Shown: positions 1-9,187, counted from the first letter of the stretch. The stretch is 13,858 nt of DNA from Lachnospiraceae bacterium (GCA_900769175.1 CAAGFP010000157.1:1-13858); one strand, 5' to 3'. The notes: generated from the letters alone by a model not told the origin. Numbers and translations are program-made.

Positions 1-307
1 AACTTTTCATTCCACAGTTATACTGTTTATTGCTAAGATTAAGTTGCTGAAACAATAAAAAGAGGATGAAAGTAATAATGGCAAATAATATACCAAACAG
101 AATAATCTGTACATATAGTATTCCAGATGAAAAATCAATATTTTTATTTTTTTCTAACTGATATCCCAATACCGAAAAAATGGAAAAAATCATTCCGAGA
201 ATTCCCGAGCAGATAACTAATCCTCGCCTATCATTTATTTCCAATCGATTCAGCATCTTCAATTTGACTTCTCTGCGTTTTATTCCTTCGTTCATATCTA
301 AAGCCAT
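1..307 (-). CDS. N-terminal part of a multi-pass membrane protein (cut by window edge)
   Basis: An open frame runs from ATG at 307 to the window's left end without a stop, about 102 residues. The codon two before this ATG is a stop, so 307 is the most upstream ATG; a second in-frame ATG at 295 is the alternative. Neither has a clear Shine-Dalgarno. The visible protein has a basic, cytosolic-looking N-terminus (about residues 1-30). It then has two strongly hydrophobic segments, at about 31-48 and 62-88, separated by a short polar loop. This pattern recalls DUF6020-type or other GT-C-like polytopic envelope proteins of Clostridia, but too little is present to assign a family. It lies 58 bases after the SGNH gene on the same strand, so it is probably a later gene of the same transcript. 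Coding status is fairly sure; function is not. Confidence 0.65.
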   Translation of the reverse strand, partial: MALDMNEGIKRREVKLKMLNRLEINDRRGLVICSGILGMIFSIFSVLGYQLEKNKNIDFSSGILYVQIILFGILFAIITFILFLLFQQLNLSNKQYNCGMKS

Positions 308-365
308 TCTTTATGTTTATTTGGAATTATATTCTTTAAATCATGCCCAATCGCACTGATATTTA

Positions 366-1772
366 TTAAAACATTCCCAGCTTTGCAATAATTTTTCCAC
401 CCTGTTTATCATAAAGAATAAAAGACATTCCTTTGTATGCAACCTGACACACTTCATCTCCGATTTTGATATTTTCAAGAGTCTCCGTATATTTCTTGGA
501 AATTCTGATTACATCCCCATTGTCGATTCTGTAATAAAAGTCTTCTGTCGAAGAGTTGTCCATCACGAAGCACATTTTACCTTCATCACAAATCCAGGTT
601 CCGCCATTCGGAGCCATTTCTTTTGAAAGCCCCAACGGATTCATAAACTCATTGTATTCAAGGGTGGATTCCTGCCACGCTCCGTCAAGCGAAACGATAT
701 ATAATAAATCAGGCGTATTCATCATATTCGAAACGAGTTCCTGATAATTTGCCGTTTTTCCGTATTCTTCTAACTGCTTAATCACTTTTCTTCGATTGTA
801 AGCATCGAAATCCTGCTGCCAGGTATCATATTTAAGATCCCCTCTGTGATCGTCAAGTCCGGCTTCCAATTGAAACGTATTGGCAAGCCAGTTTGTAAAT
901 TTTTCAGCCCCTGCAGTATTCATATGCCCGGGATCAAAGAAATCCAGATTCCCGTCCAATCCGATTTCAGCTGCATATGCATTTCCGTTTACATATTCAA
1001 TTCCCAGAGTCTGAAGATAATTACCGATTGAATTATAGGTGCTCTGCTCTTCATAGCTTTGCGAATACGGCGTAACAATAAAGATGAGACGAAAGCCTTC
1101 TTCCTGAGACAATGCAACGAAATCATCAATTACTTTTTTATTCGTCTCACTGATTTCCGGTATTTCATAACTTACAATCGATAAATCCGCATTTCCGCCA
1201 TTATCAATTGCATTTCCGTTTCCTTTCCCGTATAATCCGGCTCCCGAATCCACGAAATCATGCTTTTTCAATTCTTTGTATCTTGTATGGACAACCGGCC
1301 ATCGAAGAATATATTCTTTCTGCTTTTCCAAATCATCCGATGCATAAGCACGAACCAGCTGTATCGCCTCTAAAGACATCGGCATCGACATCATATTCCG
1401 GTATTCATTACTGAGTACGCCATGTTCTTCAAAAGAATATCCAAGCAAATCCACTACCACAATCTTCGGTGACTGTGTCTTTAACAGATGTTTCGTATAG
1501 TAATAGGAACTGTACTTATCCATTCCCGAGATTGCCATATCAAACGAAGAAACACCGCTTCTTCCCCAAAGGACAGCCGGTGTAATTCCCATATAAACAT
1601 GAGAACTGCCCACGAAAGCAATATCAATCGTTTGATCCGGAGAATACTCCAATTGATGAATGCTGGAAAAAGTTGAGGCGTGCGTATCTTTCCATGAAAA
1701 TACACGATAAAGTCCCAGCAAAATTGCAGTTGTCAGTATTATAAATGTAATTATCCTTAGGAATTTTTTCAT
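366..1772 (-). CDS. SGNH hydrolase-fold O-acyltransferase partner with C-terminal ILEI-like domain
   Basis: 468 residues. An N-terminal hydrophobic segment (about 5-23) acts as signal anchor and places the rest outside the cell. The SGNH/GDSL fold begins with a beta strand and the block-I motif GSSH (G55, S56, S57, H58; S57 is the likely nucleophile). The catalytic Asp-His pair is seen in DPGH (D280, H283). Proteins of this type act with an MBOAT protein, taking the exported acyl group and placing it on a glycan; the immediately upstream gene (53-base gap) is such an MBOAT. The start is supported by AGAAGGA five bases before ATG. Residues about 356-468 lie beyond the usual SGNH domain. They resemble bacterial ILEI/GG domains: an LGL turn near 380, an IKIG strand, then a YKGMSFILYDKQGGKI stretch (446-461). 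The acyl substrate and acceptor cannot be read from sequence; a plain esterase role is possible. Confidence 0.8.
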   Translation of the reverse strand: MKKFLRIITFIILTTAILLGLYRVFSWKDTHASTFSSIHQLEYSPDQTIDIAFVGSSHVYMGITPAVLWGRSGVSSFDMAISGMDKYSSYYYTKHLLKTQSPKIVVVDLLGYSFEEHGVLSNEYRNMMSMPMSLEAIQLVRAYASDDLEKQKEYILRWPVVHTRYKELKKHDFVDSGAGLYGKGNGNAIDNGGNADLSIVSYEIPEISETNKKVIDDFVALSQEEGFRLIFIVTPYSQSYEEQSTYNSIGNYLQTLGIEYVNGNAYAAEIGLDGNLDFFDPGHMNTAGAEKFTNWLANTFQLEAGLDDHRGDLKYDTWQQDFDAYNRRKVIKQLEEYGKTANYQELVSNMMNTPDLLYIVSLDGAWQESTLEYNEFMNPLGLSKEMAPNGGTWICDEGKMCFVMDNSSTEDFYYRIDNGDVIRISKKYTETLENIKIGDEVCQVAYKGMSFILYDKQGGKIIAKLGMF

Positions 1773-1825
1773 TTTATCCTTCTTCCCGTACTCTGAAATA
1801 AAATCTTTGGGTTATTTCCCTGCCG

Positions 1826-3301
1826 TCAAAACTGGAAATATAAAAACTGTGCAGAATCGAAATCAATTCCGTAAGCACCGTAAATGATGGTACCCACAAT
1901 GAATGCAATCAGAATCACCCAGCGGAACCATAAGTTCTGCCTTGCCAGGAACTCTCCGGCATCCACAGATTTAAAATAGCGGATTAAATCAAATACAATT
2001 AATACCAATAGTGCAACAAATGTCACTTCGAAATCAATCCGGTCCAATCCAAAAGAAAAGAGATGATCATCAAACAATGACCAATAATCTCTGTTAAAAA
2101 TCATGTATTTAAAGAATCGTAATGCTTCCCGAATGGAGGGCGCGCGAAAGAATACCCACGCAATGCTTGTCAGACAAAATGTAATGCAAATTTGTCCGAT
2201 TTTAAAACTCTCTGCTTCTTCATTCACCTTAAGCAAACGACATATTTTCATCTTTACAGGATGCAGGATGTCTCCGATCACCTGCATCAGTCCATGCATT
2301 CCCCCCCAGATGATATAAGTCCAGTTCGCACCATGCCACAAGCCGCTGACTAAAAAAGTGATCATAAGGTTTAAATATTTACGAATTTTTCCTTTCCGGT
2401 TTCCGCCAAGCGGGATATAAAGATAATCCCGAAACCAGGTGGACAAAGAAATATGCCATCTCCTCCAGAAATCTTTAATGGAGGTGGCCAAATAAGGCGT
2501 ATTGAAATTCTCCATTAAATCAAATCCCATCACTCTCGCTGCACCGATTGCGATTGCAGAATATGCGCTGAAATCACAATAAATCTGGAACGAAAAAGCC
2601 ACCATCGCAACAATTCCTTCAACCAGACCAACCATCTGAAGATTATCCCAGATGGAATCCACAAGAGCCGCAAGATGATCTGCCAATACAACCTTGATAA
2701 ACATTCCATAGCACATGAGAGAAAAGCCGGAAACGATTTTTTGATAATTAAAAAGCCGCTGTTTTGAAACCATCTGAATCTGCGAAAGAAGATTTCCGGA
2801 CCTTTCAATCGGCCCCGCTACCAGCTGTGGAAAGAAAGATACAAATAAGGCATAATTTATGAAATTTTTCTCGGGCTTTATTGTCCCCCGGTAAACATCA
2901 ACCGTATAACTGAGCGCCTGGAATGTATAAAATGAAATACCCACAATCATCGGAAGTTCTACTGCCTGAATACTTTTATCGATTCCGGCGAAATGAATCC
3001 CTCGATTGATATTATCAATAATAAAATTAAAATATTTAAAGAAAAACAGAATCCCTAGATTGCTGATAAAGGACAACGCAACAATCCATTTCTTCTTTTC
3101 GACCTTAGCCATCAAAAGGCCGCTCAAATACGTAATAACCGTCGAAATGAGTATAAGAATGGCATATTTTGCACTCCATGACATATAGAAATAATAGCTG
3201 GCAAGCAAAAGCCATGCCGGTTTTATTTTTTTCGGAATTGCAAAATATAATAAAACTACTATAGGGAAAAATATTAAAAATTCGATGGAATTAAATATCA
3301 T
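1826..3301 (-). CDS. MBOAT family membrane O-acyltransferase (AlgI/DltB-like), copy 1
   Basis: 491 residues, the normal length for AlgI/DltB-type MBOAT proteins, with about ten or more hydrophobic segments. The family signatures are all present. These are the N-terminal FNSIEFLIFFPIV start, SFFPQLVAGPIER (155-167), the Q239-Y241 to F244SAYS segment, the long conserved block DFWRRWHISLSTWFRDYLYI (277-296) and the WHGANW motif with the presumed catalytic His323. The role in this family is to pass an acyl group, usually acetyl, from a cytosolic donor through the membrane to an extracytoplasmic partner. Here the partner is probably the SGNH protein encoded 53 bases downstream. The start has AGGA nine bases upstream. 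It follows the giant secreted-protein gene after 198 bases on the same strand. It is a paralogue of the MBOAT at 9391-10836, not a recent duplicate: shared motifs but clearly different sequence. No Dlt carrier-protein or ligase genes are in the window, so it is not evidently DltB. Confidence 0.95.
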   Translation of the reverse strand: MIFNSIEFLIFFPIVVLLYFAIPKKIKPAWLLLASYYFYMSWSAKYAILILISTVITYLSGLLMAKVEKKKWIVALSFISNLGILFFFKYFNFIIDNINRGIHFAGIDKSIQAVELPMIVGISFYTFQALSYTVDVYRGTIKPEKNFINYALFVSFFPQLVAGPIERSGNLLSQIQMVSKQRLFNYQKIVSGFSLMCYGMFIKVVLADHLAALVDSIWDNLQMVGLVEGIVAMVAFSFQIYCDFSAYSAIAIGAARVMGFDLMENFNTPYLATSIKDFWRRWHISLSTWFRDYLYIPLGGNRKGKIRKYLNLMITFLVSGLWHGANWTYIIWGGMHGLMQVIGDILHPVKMKICRLLKVNEEAESFKIGQICITFCLTSIAWVFFRAPSIREALRFFKYMIFNRDYWSLFDDHLFSFGLDRIDFEVTFVALLVLIVFDLIRYFKSVDAGEFLARQNLWFRWVILIAFIVGTIIYGAYGIDFDSAQFLYFQF

Positions 3302-3333
3302 TGATTCATTTCCTGTATACTAAGGTCTGCCCA

Positions 3334-3376
3334 AAATCAGCATTATAAACTCTGTATGAATCTATAATGCTGATTT
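3334..3376 (-). terminator. Perfect 14-bp inverted repeat between giant gene and MBOAT-1
   Basis: The arms AAATCAGCATTATA (3334-3347) and its exact complement (3363-3376) flank a 15-base loop. Read on the minus strand, the hairpin lies about 124 bases after the giant gene's stop and about 20 bases before the MBOAT-1 Shine-Dalgarno. It is followed by only a short T run (TTTT, of which three bases belong to the stem). It could be a weak or partial terminator reducing read-through from the giant gene, a leader hairpin affecting MBOAT-1 expression, or a DNA operator. The stem is AT-rich, so a strong terminator is unlikely. The TATAAT in one arm lacks a matching -35 box. Confidence 0.4.
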
Positions 3377-3499
3377 GTAAACAGAACCCTGTTAATTTTT
3401 TGTTTTTTATTGATTCTCTTTCGTATGATGCATGAATCATTCCATGTATGAAATGTTCAATGCCGATTCATTCATTCTGTAACTCTTTGCTGGAAAAAT

Positions 3500-6400
3500 C
3501 TACTTTTTCACAGTAACCGAAATCTTTGTATTGACATTCTTGCTGACTCCGTCTGCTCCTCTTAACATGGCTTCAATCGGGATCGAATAACTCTTACCTT
3601 TTAAAGTTGTACTGATTGCATCACGGTCAACAATCTTAATGGTAACAACCGCCGTCCGGTCATCATCCTTCTTACTTACCTTGCTGACAATCAAATCATT
3701 CTTTCCGTCTTTATTCACATCTAAAGCACCGGTAATACTGTCAATGCGATAATATGCATTTGAAACCGTTACCTCGTACTCTCTTGTAACATCATCATTC
3801 GATAAGTACATCACCTGAGGCTTCGGAGTAATTTTCACACCGACCGAAGACTGTTTTAATTTCAGTTTGTATGGCTTACTGATAATTTCGGTTGTAACAC
3901 CGTCTTTCATCTTTAATGTAAACTTAATCTGAATGTTATAAACGAATCCGGCTTTCAGTTTTCCTTCCATACCCGGTTTCGGTACAAGATACCAGCCATT
4001 TCCGGCATCACTCCACCAGATTTCAAAATAATCCGCATAATCTCCGATTACTTCTCTTCCGATTTCTTCATAATTACTGTTTACATTCTTAAACGTGTAT
4101 TTAATCTTAACGGCATTTTTATAAAATTCCCACCAGTCGAGCATCGGATATTTCGCAAGATCAATGCTTCCGGATGCAGAAAGGTTCACAACAGGTGCTT
4201 TTGAAGTCAGGGTAAGCTTTAATACACACGACTTACCGGTCACTTCTTTGCCGGTTATTGTATTAATAAATACAGGTTTTACATCAAATGAATAGGTTCC
4301 GTCTTTGTATTTCTTGTTTAATGCTTCAATGTAATTGAGTTTTACATCCAGGTATTTGTTATCACCAAGAGTAAAGGTAAATACATTCTCATCAATCAAC
4401 TGCTGTGCAGCAGCATTCTTACCGGTTACAATCACATCTTTTAAGATGGCTCCGTTCTGGGCCTTCTTAACCAAAAGAACAGAAGTGTCCATTCCCGGAA
4501 GATTCCAGTTAAATGTCATCTTCGGCTTCTCAAGAATCAAGGTAGGTGCAACATTGTTAATTCTATGTTTTACAACCACTTTTTCTCTCCAGTAATTGGA
4601 GCGGAGAGAAATCAAGACATTCTCAACCTTATTCTCGCCGGTATAAACATATTCCATCCAGTCACTGTAATCGGAAGTCGGATATACATTTACCTCTTCA
4701 ATATTACATTTGTATGAGCTGTAACGATATTTGCTTTCTTCATCATGATAAGAAATTCGTTTCTTTGCATCACTTTGATACAGATAAAATGCTGCCTTAT
4801 CAATTCCGCAGGCAGTTGAAACAGTCGTCTGGGAAGCAACGGATACAATTTTCGGAATCTTATAGCAATTCTTAATCTTGAAATTCTCAAGGATTACCAA
4901 ATCACGATATCCCCGGAATTCAAAAGAGAGTGTACCGATTGCGGTTCCGTCAGCCGGAACTTTTCCGTTCATTTCAAGAGCCGATGTATCTACACTTGAA
5001 CACCATTTCTTTTTCGTTTCATTGTAATAAATATACTTACTAATCTTAAATCCAACATGGTCATTACTCTTTTGTACCCAGGTTACCGTCGGGTTATTGA
5101 TATAATCTCCGGTAAAGGTATAAGCAATGTCATCATTGTTTCGAAGCATGTAGAAGGTATTAATATTATCCGATACGGCTTTCACCTTCATAGCCTTCTT
5201 CATAACCGTAACGGTTACCGGATATGTGTAAACAGCTTCACTTAATTCTGTCTTAACAACTACCCAGATTTCATATTTACCATTCTTTAAATCAGGATCA
5301 ATCGGCATCGGAATGATATCTCTCTTATTACCGACTCCGAATTTCACATTATAATTAAAGACGGTTGCTTCTTTTCCTGCTTCTTCCTCTAATTCAAAGG
5401 TCTTCTTTGTTTTCTTGTAATATTCGACGCTTGTGATTTTATTATCATATGCTTCCACAAGCTCGATGAATCCGTAATATTTATATGCGATATCACGCCC
5501 TTCTCCGATTCTGTAATCAAGAGCCGTGTTTACCGTCACTTTGTTGCCGTTTAAACGGGGTGCAATGTTTTTCACTTCCACGATGAAGGAATAACTTACG
5601 CCCGCTGCATCGGTACTCTTTACCGTGATAACTGCATTTCCTTCTCCCTTAATCAAAAGGTTTGCATTTATGCTGTCGTTCTTGCCTGCAGGGCTCACCA
5701 TGGCAACCGTCTTATCGGTTGTCGTCCAGATGAAATTCTGTCCTTCCATTTCCTTTTCGGCATAATCAAACGGAGTTGCCTTTAATGTAATAGTGGAACC
5801 GATATCAAGAGTTGAATCCAGTAAAAGTCCCTCTTCCGTAATTTCTTCTGCAGGTGTTTTCGAGGTATTGAATACACGGATACTTCTTACGAAAGAAGCT
5901 TCACTTGCTGTTAATACAATCTTCTTTTGAAGAATGTCCTTGTTGTACTGCATTGAAAATACGGAAGCGGTCAGCTCGTAACTTCCTGCAGTTTTTGCAG
6001 CAATTTCATATACCGCTTCGTTATTATTCGAAGACTTTAATGTAATGGTTACATCATCTGAGTTTGCAGTAAGTCTCTTTGCCAAATCTTGTGCATCAAT
6101 CTTTCCGACAGATGCGAAACTAACCTTTACTTCAATTTTATCCACCAAACCGGCAGTTACGGAATAATTGGTCTTTGTAAGGTCTTCAACCTTTAAGTCC
6201 TTAATTTCTCCGATATGTACGGTAATATCCTGCGAAATCGGATAGTGATCCTCTAACGCATAATATGCCTTAAATACATAGCTTTGCGTTTTTCTCAGTG
6301 CATATAATGCAACCTTTTCATTCTCCCATTTCCATCCCTGTTCCAATTCCACATCGGAAAGGAATTTATCTTCGTTTACCAGCACATACATTTGTGCCAC

Positions 6401-9136
6401 GTTTTCTTCGGGAAGAGATTTCACATTGACATAGAATACTGCATCCGCATAGTATTCATTATCATATTCCGTTCCTTCCTTCGGAGAAATGGTGATTTTA
6501 ATCGGGGCAGTGGTTTCCGATACTGCCGTCAGTTTAAAGTTTTTCGCATTCACGGTAACTGCCGTTGAATCAGCAGGTTCCATTGTAATATTAAAGTTAT
6601 TGTAATCCTTTATTGTATCGCCGTTTATGGATTTGAGGTCAATCTGATAAACCTGATCCACTAAAATATCATAGGTGTTTTCGGAAACTTCAATTCCCGG
6701 ATATTTCTTATTGGAAAGAGAATCCACATAATATGCTGCTGTTTTGATATAACTTTCCGTATTTACTCTTACCTTGTAACCTTCATATTCAAGGTAAAGC
6801 TTTGTTGTGCCAACAGCATCAAAAGTAATCATATTGGTCTTTATATCATATTTTACTACGGACTGTCTTTCTGCCGAATAACCGGTTACGCCGATTACTT
6901 CAATTCCGGTCTCAGTTTCTTTCATAATTGTAACCGGCTCTGACTGTGTGCCTTTTAATCCCTTAATGGTTGTATCGCCTACATTACTTCCTCCGCCATT
7001 AGAATCCGGAATATAAGCATATAATTCATCCACATAAACCTTCACACTCTTTGTAATCGTTGCATCATATTTGGAAGTAGCAACAATTTCAGTCTCGCCG
7101 ATTCCTTTGGCAACCACGATTCCGTTTTCGTCTACCGTTACAATTGCAGGATCTTTTGACTCCCAGAGCATTTCATCACAGGCGCCTTCATTTACAATCG
7201 GTTTTAACTGAAGATATCCGACATTATCTTCATCCGCCTGGGAAAGGTTTAAATAAATTTCTTCCTTCTCAAAGGATAATGAAGTCGGTGCTATGGCTTC
7301 AGGTGTCGTAAAGGAGTATTCATTCTCCCCACAATCCTTTTGGTAAATACATACCGTCTGACCGAATTCTTTTACATACAATTCATATTTCTTAAGGAAA
7401 TAAGTTGTCTGCGCTTCCAGTTCTCGAATGGAAAATGTATCTTTATACTCTTCGTCGCGATATAAAGAAATTTTCTTTTCTGCATCGTTGCTGAAATATA
7501 ACTGTGCAATGACTTCACGGTCCAGTTTACTGTCCTTTAACTGAATATTGAGATATTCCCTGTTATATATGCTTCTCTTTTCATCCGGAGTTAAAGATAG
7601 GGTATAGGTACAAAGTTTGGTCTTGAATGTACCTTCGTTATACTGTAATTCCTTTACAGTTGTATCTGCTGTCGTGTCATCCCACTTCGAATTCAGTATT
7701 ACTCTGTATTCATATTCGGTATCCTGTTTTAAATCCTTAAATAACAAATCAAAGCTGTTGCCCTGGTCATAGGAAGCATTCTTTTGTTCTACCCATTCAT
7801 TCGGCTCGCTTCCCTCCGCTGCCACTTCACGCACAAAAGCATGAATCACGGTATGTGCATAGATATCGTTTCCGGTATAACCGGTCTGAAGTAATGCGGT
7901 CTGATATCCTGCACTTGCAATTGTTTTTAATTCTCTCGGATCTTTCGGTGTCGTAAAGGTTCCGGAAATGGAATGTCCTTGTTTTGTAATTGCATCCGGA
8001 GCATTTACATTCCAGTCATCCCCGATTGCCAGAACATATTCATATTTCGTTTCCGAATCCAGTCCGTCAATTCGAAGGGTTTTGGAAAATGCTTCTTTTT
8101 TCTCCGCCTGTTTATTATTCATCCAGGTTTCATCGCCTTCTTTACGAAGGAACAGATAACAGATGGTATTGACATCATCCCTTCCGCCTTCGATTGCAAT
8201 ATCAAAAGAAGCATAGCAATACTGGATATCATTCGAAATCTCCGTTACCTTTCTGGTATCTTTAATGGTTTTGAAATCATATTTGCTGATATAAGGGGTT
8301 GCAGAATCTCTTGTTCCGGCCAGATAAAGGGTATAGTCCGTTTCATCCTTTAATCCGGTTAATGAAATACTGTCTTTAAACACATCAAGACTGTAGGGAT
8401 TTACTTTTTTAATCTCTCCGCCCTTTTCCTGAAGGTAGGGATATACCGTCAGGGAATCAAGACCCTCTGCTTTCAATTGTCCCTTGTTTGCAACCGCAAT
8501 ATCAATATCAGCGGAAAACCAGGTAACTAATTTCTCAGTGTAATTTACAGTTACATTTTTTGTTGTAAACCGAAATTCACTTTCTCCGATAATCTCGTTA
8601 TTATAGCGAAGTGCAAGCTTAAGTGAATATTCGGTTCCCGGTGTAAGCGGCTGATAATTATATTGAATATCATTAATGGTAATTGCATACGTAGAATCCA
8701 AAGACTGATACCAGCCAAATTGCTGATATCCCCCGTCAGATGCCGACGGCTTAATATAACAATCAACGTTACAGCTTCCGTTCGGTGCCGTTCCGTCAAT
8801 GCTTACCAGTTTCAATTTCGCAGTCGCTGTTACATAAGAAGCCTGAATATCTTCATCCCATACCAAGACAGACGTTGCCCGGTCTGCTTCTATTGTACTA
8901 TTACCGAAACTATTTTCGTTCTCTTTTGGAATCTTGATCTCCAATTTTTCATCCGCACCTGCGTCTGACTCCGTTTCCGATTCCTGTTCCTGATTGGACT
9001 CCTCCGCTTCAGCCTGCTCATTCACCGGTGCAGCATCTGCTGCCAGAGCAGTCATGGAAGTAATTCCCGATGATGTAAGAATCATAATCACGGAAAGGAA
9101 CCAGGAAATTGCTCTGATTGTCCATTTCTTTTTCAT
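3500..9136 (-). CDS. Giant secreted multi-domain protein with FN3-like and Ig-like (Big_2) modules
   Basis: 1,878 residues. A classic signal peptide (KKK, hydrophobic core 10-28, probable cleavage A-L-A 30-32) is followed by an acidic low-complexity stretch (about 40-66). Residues about 84-611 hold five FN3-like units. Each has an L-x-x-x-T-x-Y core turn (near 164, 262, 359, 469 and 573) and most end in an F-x-T strand (FRFTT, FKT, FTT, FKT, FTT). A clear bacterial Ig-like Big_2 domain spans 615-703, then a Gly-rich linker (714-716), further beta modules (about 725-1078), a second Big_2-like domain (1080-1188), and a series of degenerate beta modules to the C-terminus. D1806-V-N-K-D1810-G-K-N-D1814 looks like a Ca-binding loop. 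There is no LPXTG, SLH, choline-binding or transmembrane tail; the protein ends in a beta strand, VTVKK. The start is fixed by AGGAGG (9145-9150), eight bases upstream. It leads a same-strand run with MBOAT-1 and the SGNH gene. An adhesin, matrix or surface scaffold is likely; no catalytic domain is recognised. Confidence 0.9.
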   Translation of the reverse strand: MKKKWTIRAISWFLSVIMILTSSGITSMTALAADAAPVNEQAEAEESNQEQESETESDAGADEKLEIKIPKENENSFGNSTIEADRATSVLVWDEDIQASYVTATAKLKLVSIDGTAPNGSCNVDCYIKPSASDGGYQQFGWYQSLDSTYAITINDIQYNYQPLTPGTEYSLKLALRYNNEIIGESEFRFTTKNVTVNYTEKLVTWFSADIDIAVANKGQLKAEGLDSLTVYPYLQEKGGEIKKVNPYSLDVFKDSISLTGLKDETDYTLYLAGTRDSATPYISKYDFKTIKDTRKVTEISNDIQYCYASFDIAIEGGRDDVNTICYLFLRKEGDETWMNNKQAEKKEAFSKTLRIDGLDSETKYEYVLAIGDDWNVNAPDAITKQGHSISGTFTTPKDPRELKTIASAGYQTALLQTGYTGNDIYAHTVIHAFVREVAAEGSEPNEWVEQKNASYDQGNSFDLLFKDLKQDTEYEYRVILNSKWDDTTADTTVKELQYNEGTFKTKLCTYTLSLTPDEKRSIYNREYLNIQLKDSKLDREVIAQLYFSNDAEKKISLYRDEEYKDTFSIRELEAQTTYFLKKYELYVKEFGQTVCIYQKDCGENEYSFTTPEAIAPTSLSFEKEEIYLNLSQADEDNVGYLQLKPIVNEGACDEMLWESKDPAIVTVDENGIVVAKGIGETEIVATSKYDATITKSVKVYVDELYAYIPDSNGGGSNVGDTTIKGLKGTQSEPVTIMKETETGIEVIGVTGYSAERQSVVKYDIKTNMITFDAVGTTKLYLEYEGYKVRVNTESYIKTAAYYVDSLSNKKYPGIEVSENTYDILVDQVYQIDLKSINGDTIKDYNNFNITMEPADSTAVTVNAKNFKLTAVSETTAPIKITISPKEGTEYDNEYYADAVFYVNVKSLPEENVAQMYVLVNEDKFLSDVELEQGWKWENEKVALYALRKTQSYVFKAYYALEDHYPISQDITVHIGEIKDLKVEDLTKTNYSVTAGLVDKIEVKVSFASVGKIDAQDLAKRLTANSDDVTITLKSSNNNEAVYEIAAKTAGSYELTASVFSMQYNKDILQKKIVLTASEASFVRSIRVFNTSKTPAEEITEEGLLLDSTLDIGSTITLKATPFDYAEKEMEGQNFIWTTTDKTVAMVSPAGKNDSINANLLIKGEGNAVITVKSTDAAGVSYSFIVEVKNIAPRLNGNKVTVNTALDYRIGEGRDIAYKYYGFIELVEAYDNKITSVEYYKKTKKTFELEEEAGKEATVFNYNVKFGVGNKRDIIPMPIDPDLKNGKYEIWVVVKTELSEAVYTYPVTVTVMKKAMKVKAVSDNINTFYMLRNNDDIAYTFTGDYINNPTVTWVQKSNDHVGFKISKYIYYNETKKKWCSSVDTSALEMNGKVPADGTAIGTLSFEFRGYRDLVILENFKIKNCYKIPKIVSVASQTTVSTACGIDKAAFYLYQSDAKKRISYHDEESKYRYSSYKCNIEEVNVYPTSDYSDWMEYVYTGENKVENVLISLRSNYWREKVVVKHRINNVAPTLILEKPKMTFNWNLPGMDTSVLLVKKAQNGAILKDVIVTGKNAAAQQLIDENVFTFTLGDNKYLDVKLNYIEALNKKYKDGTYSFDVKPVFINTITGKEVTGKSCVLKLTLTSKAPVVNLSASGSIDLAKYPMLDWWEFYKNAVKIKYTFKNVNSNYEEIGREVIGDYADYFEIWWSDAGNGWYLVPKPGMEGKLKAGFVYNIQIKFTLKMKDGVTTEIISKPYKLKLKQSSVGVKITPKPQVMYLSNDDVTREYEVTVSNAYYRIDSITGALDVNKDGKNDLIVSKVSKKDDDRTAVVTIKIVDRDAISTTLKGKSYSIPIEAMLRGADGVSKNVNTKISVTVKK

Positions 9137-9187
9137 GAACCTGTCCTCCTCTTATAGCTTTTTGCCAAATTTAAACCTATTATTTTC

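Noticed and set aside
1806..3301. Recent duplication of the MBOAT gene within the window
   Set aside because: The two MBOAT proteins share only family motifs and differ throughout, and their partner proteins belong to different SGNH types; no long DNA identity is visible between the two arms.
3380..3408. Short hairpin (AACAG/CTGTT) followed by two T6 runs on the plus strand, terminator-like
   Set aside because: The stem is only five base pairs and no plus-strand gene precedes it; the T runs fit general AT-richness of the gap. It could stop antisense transcription, but nothing supports that.
7968..8353. Open frames of 60-126 codons on the plus strand inside the giant gene (also near 4335-4595 and 8663-9248)
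   Set aside because: They lie wholly or mostly antisense to a gene with a signal peptide and clear domains, have no convincing ribosome site and no recognisable protein features; they are shadows of the real gene.
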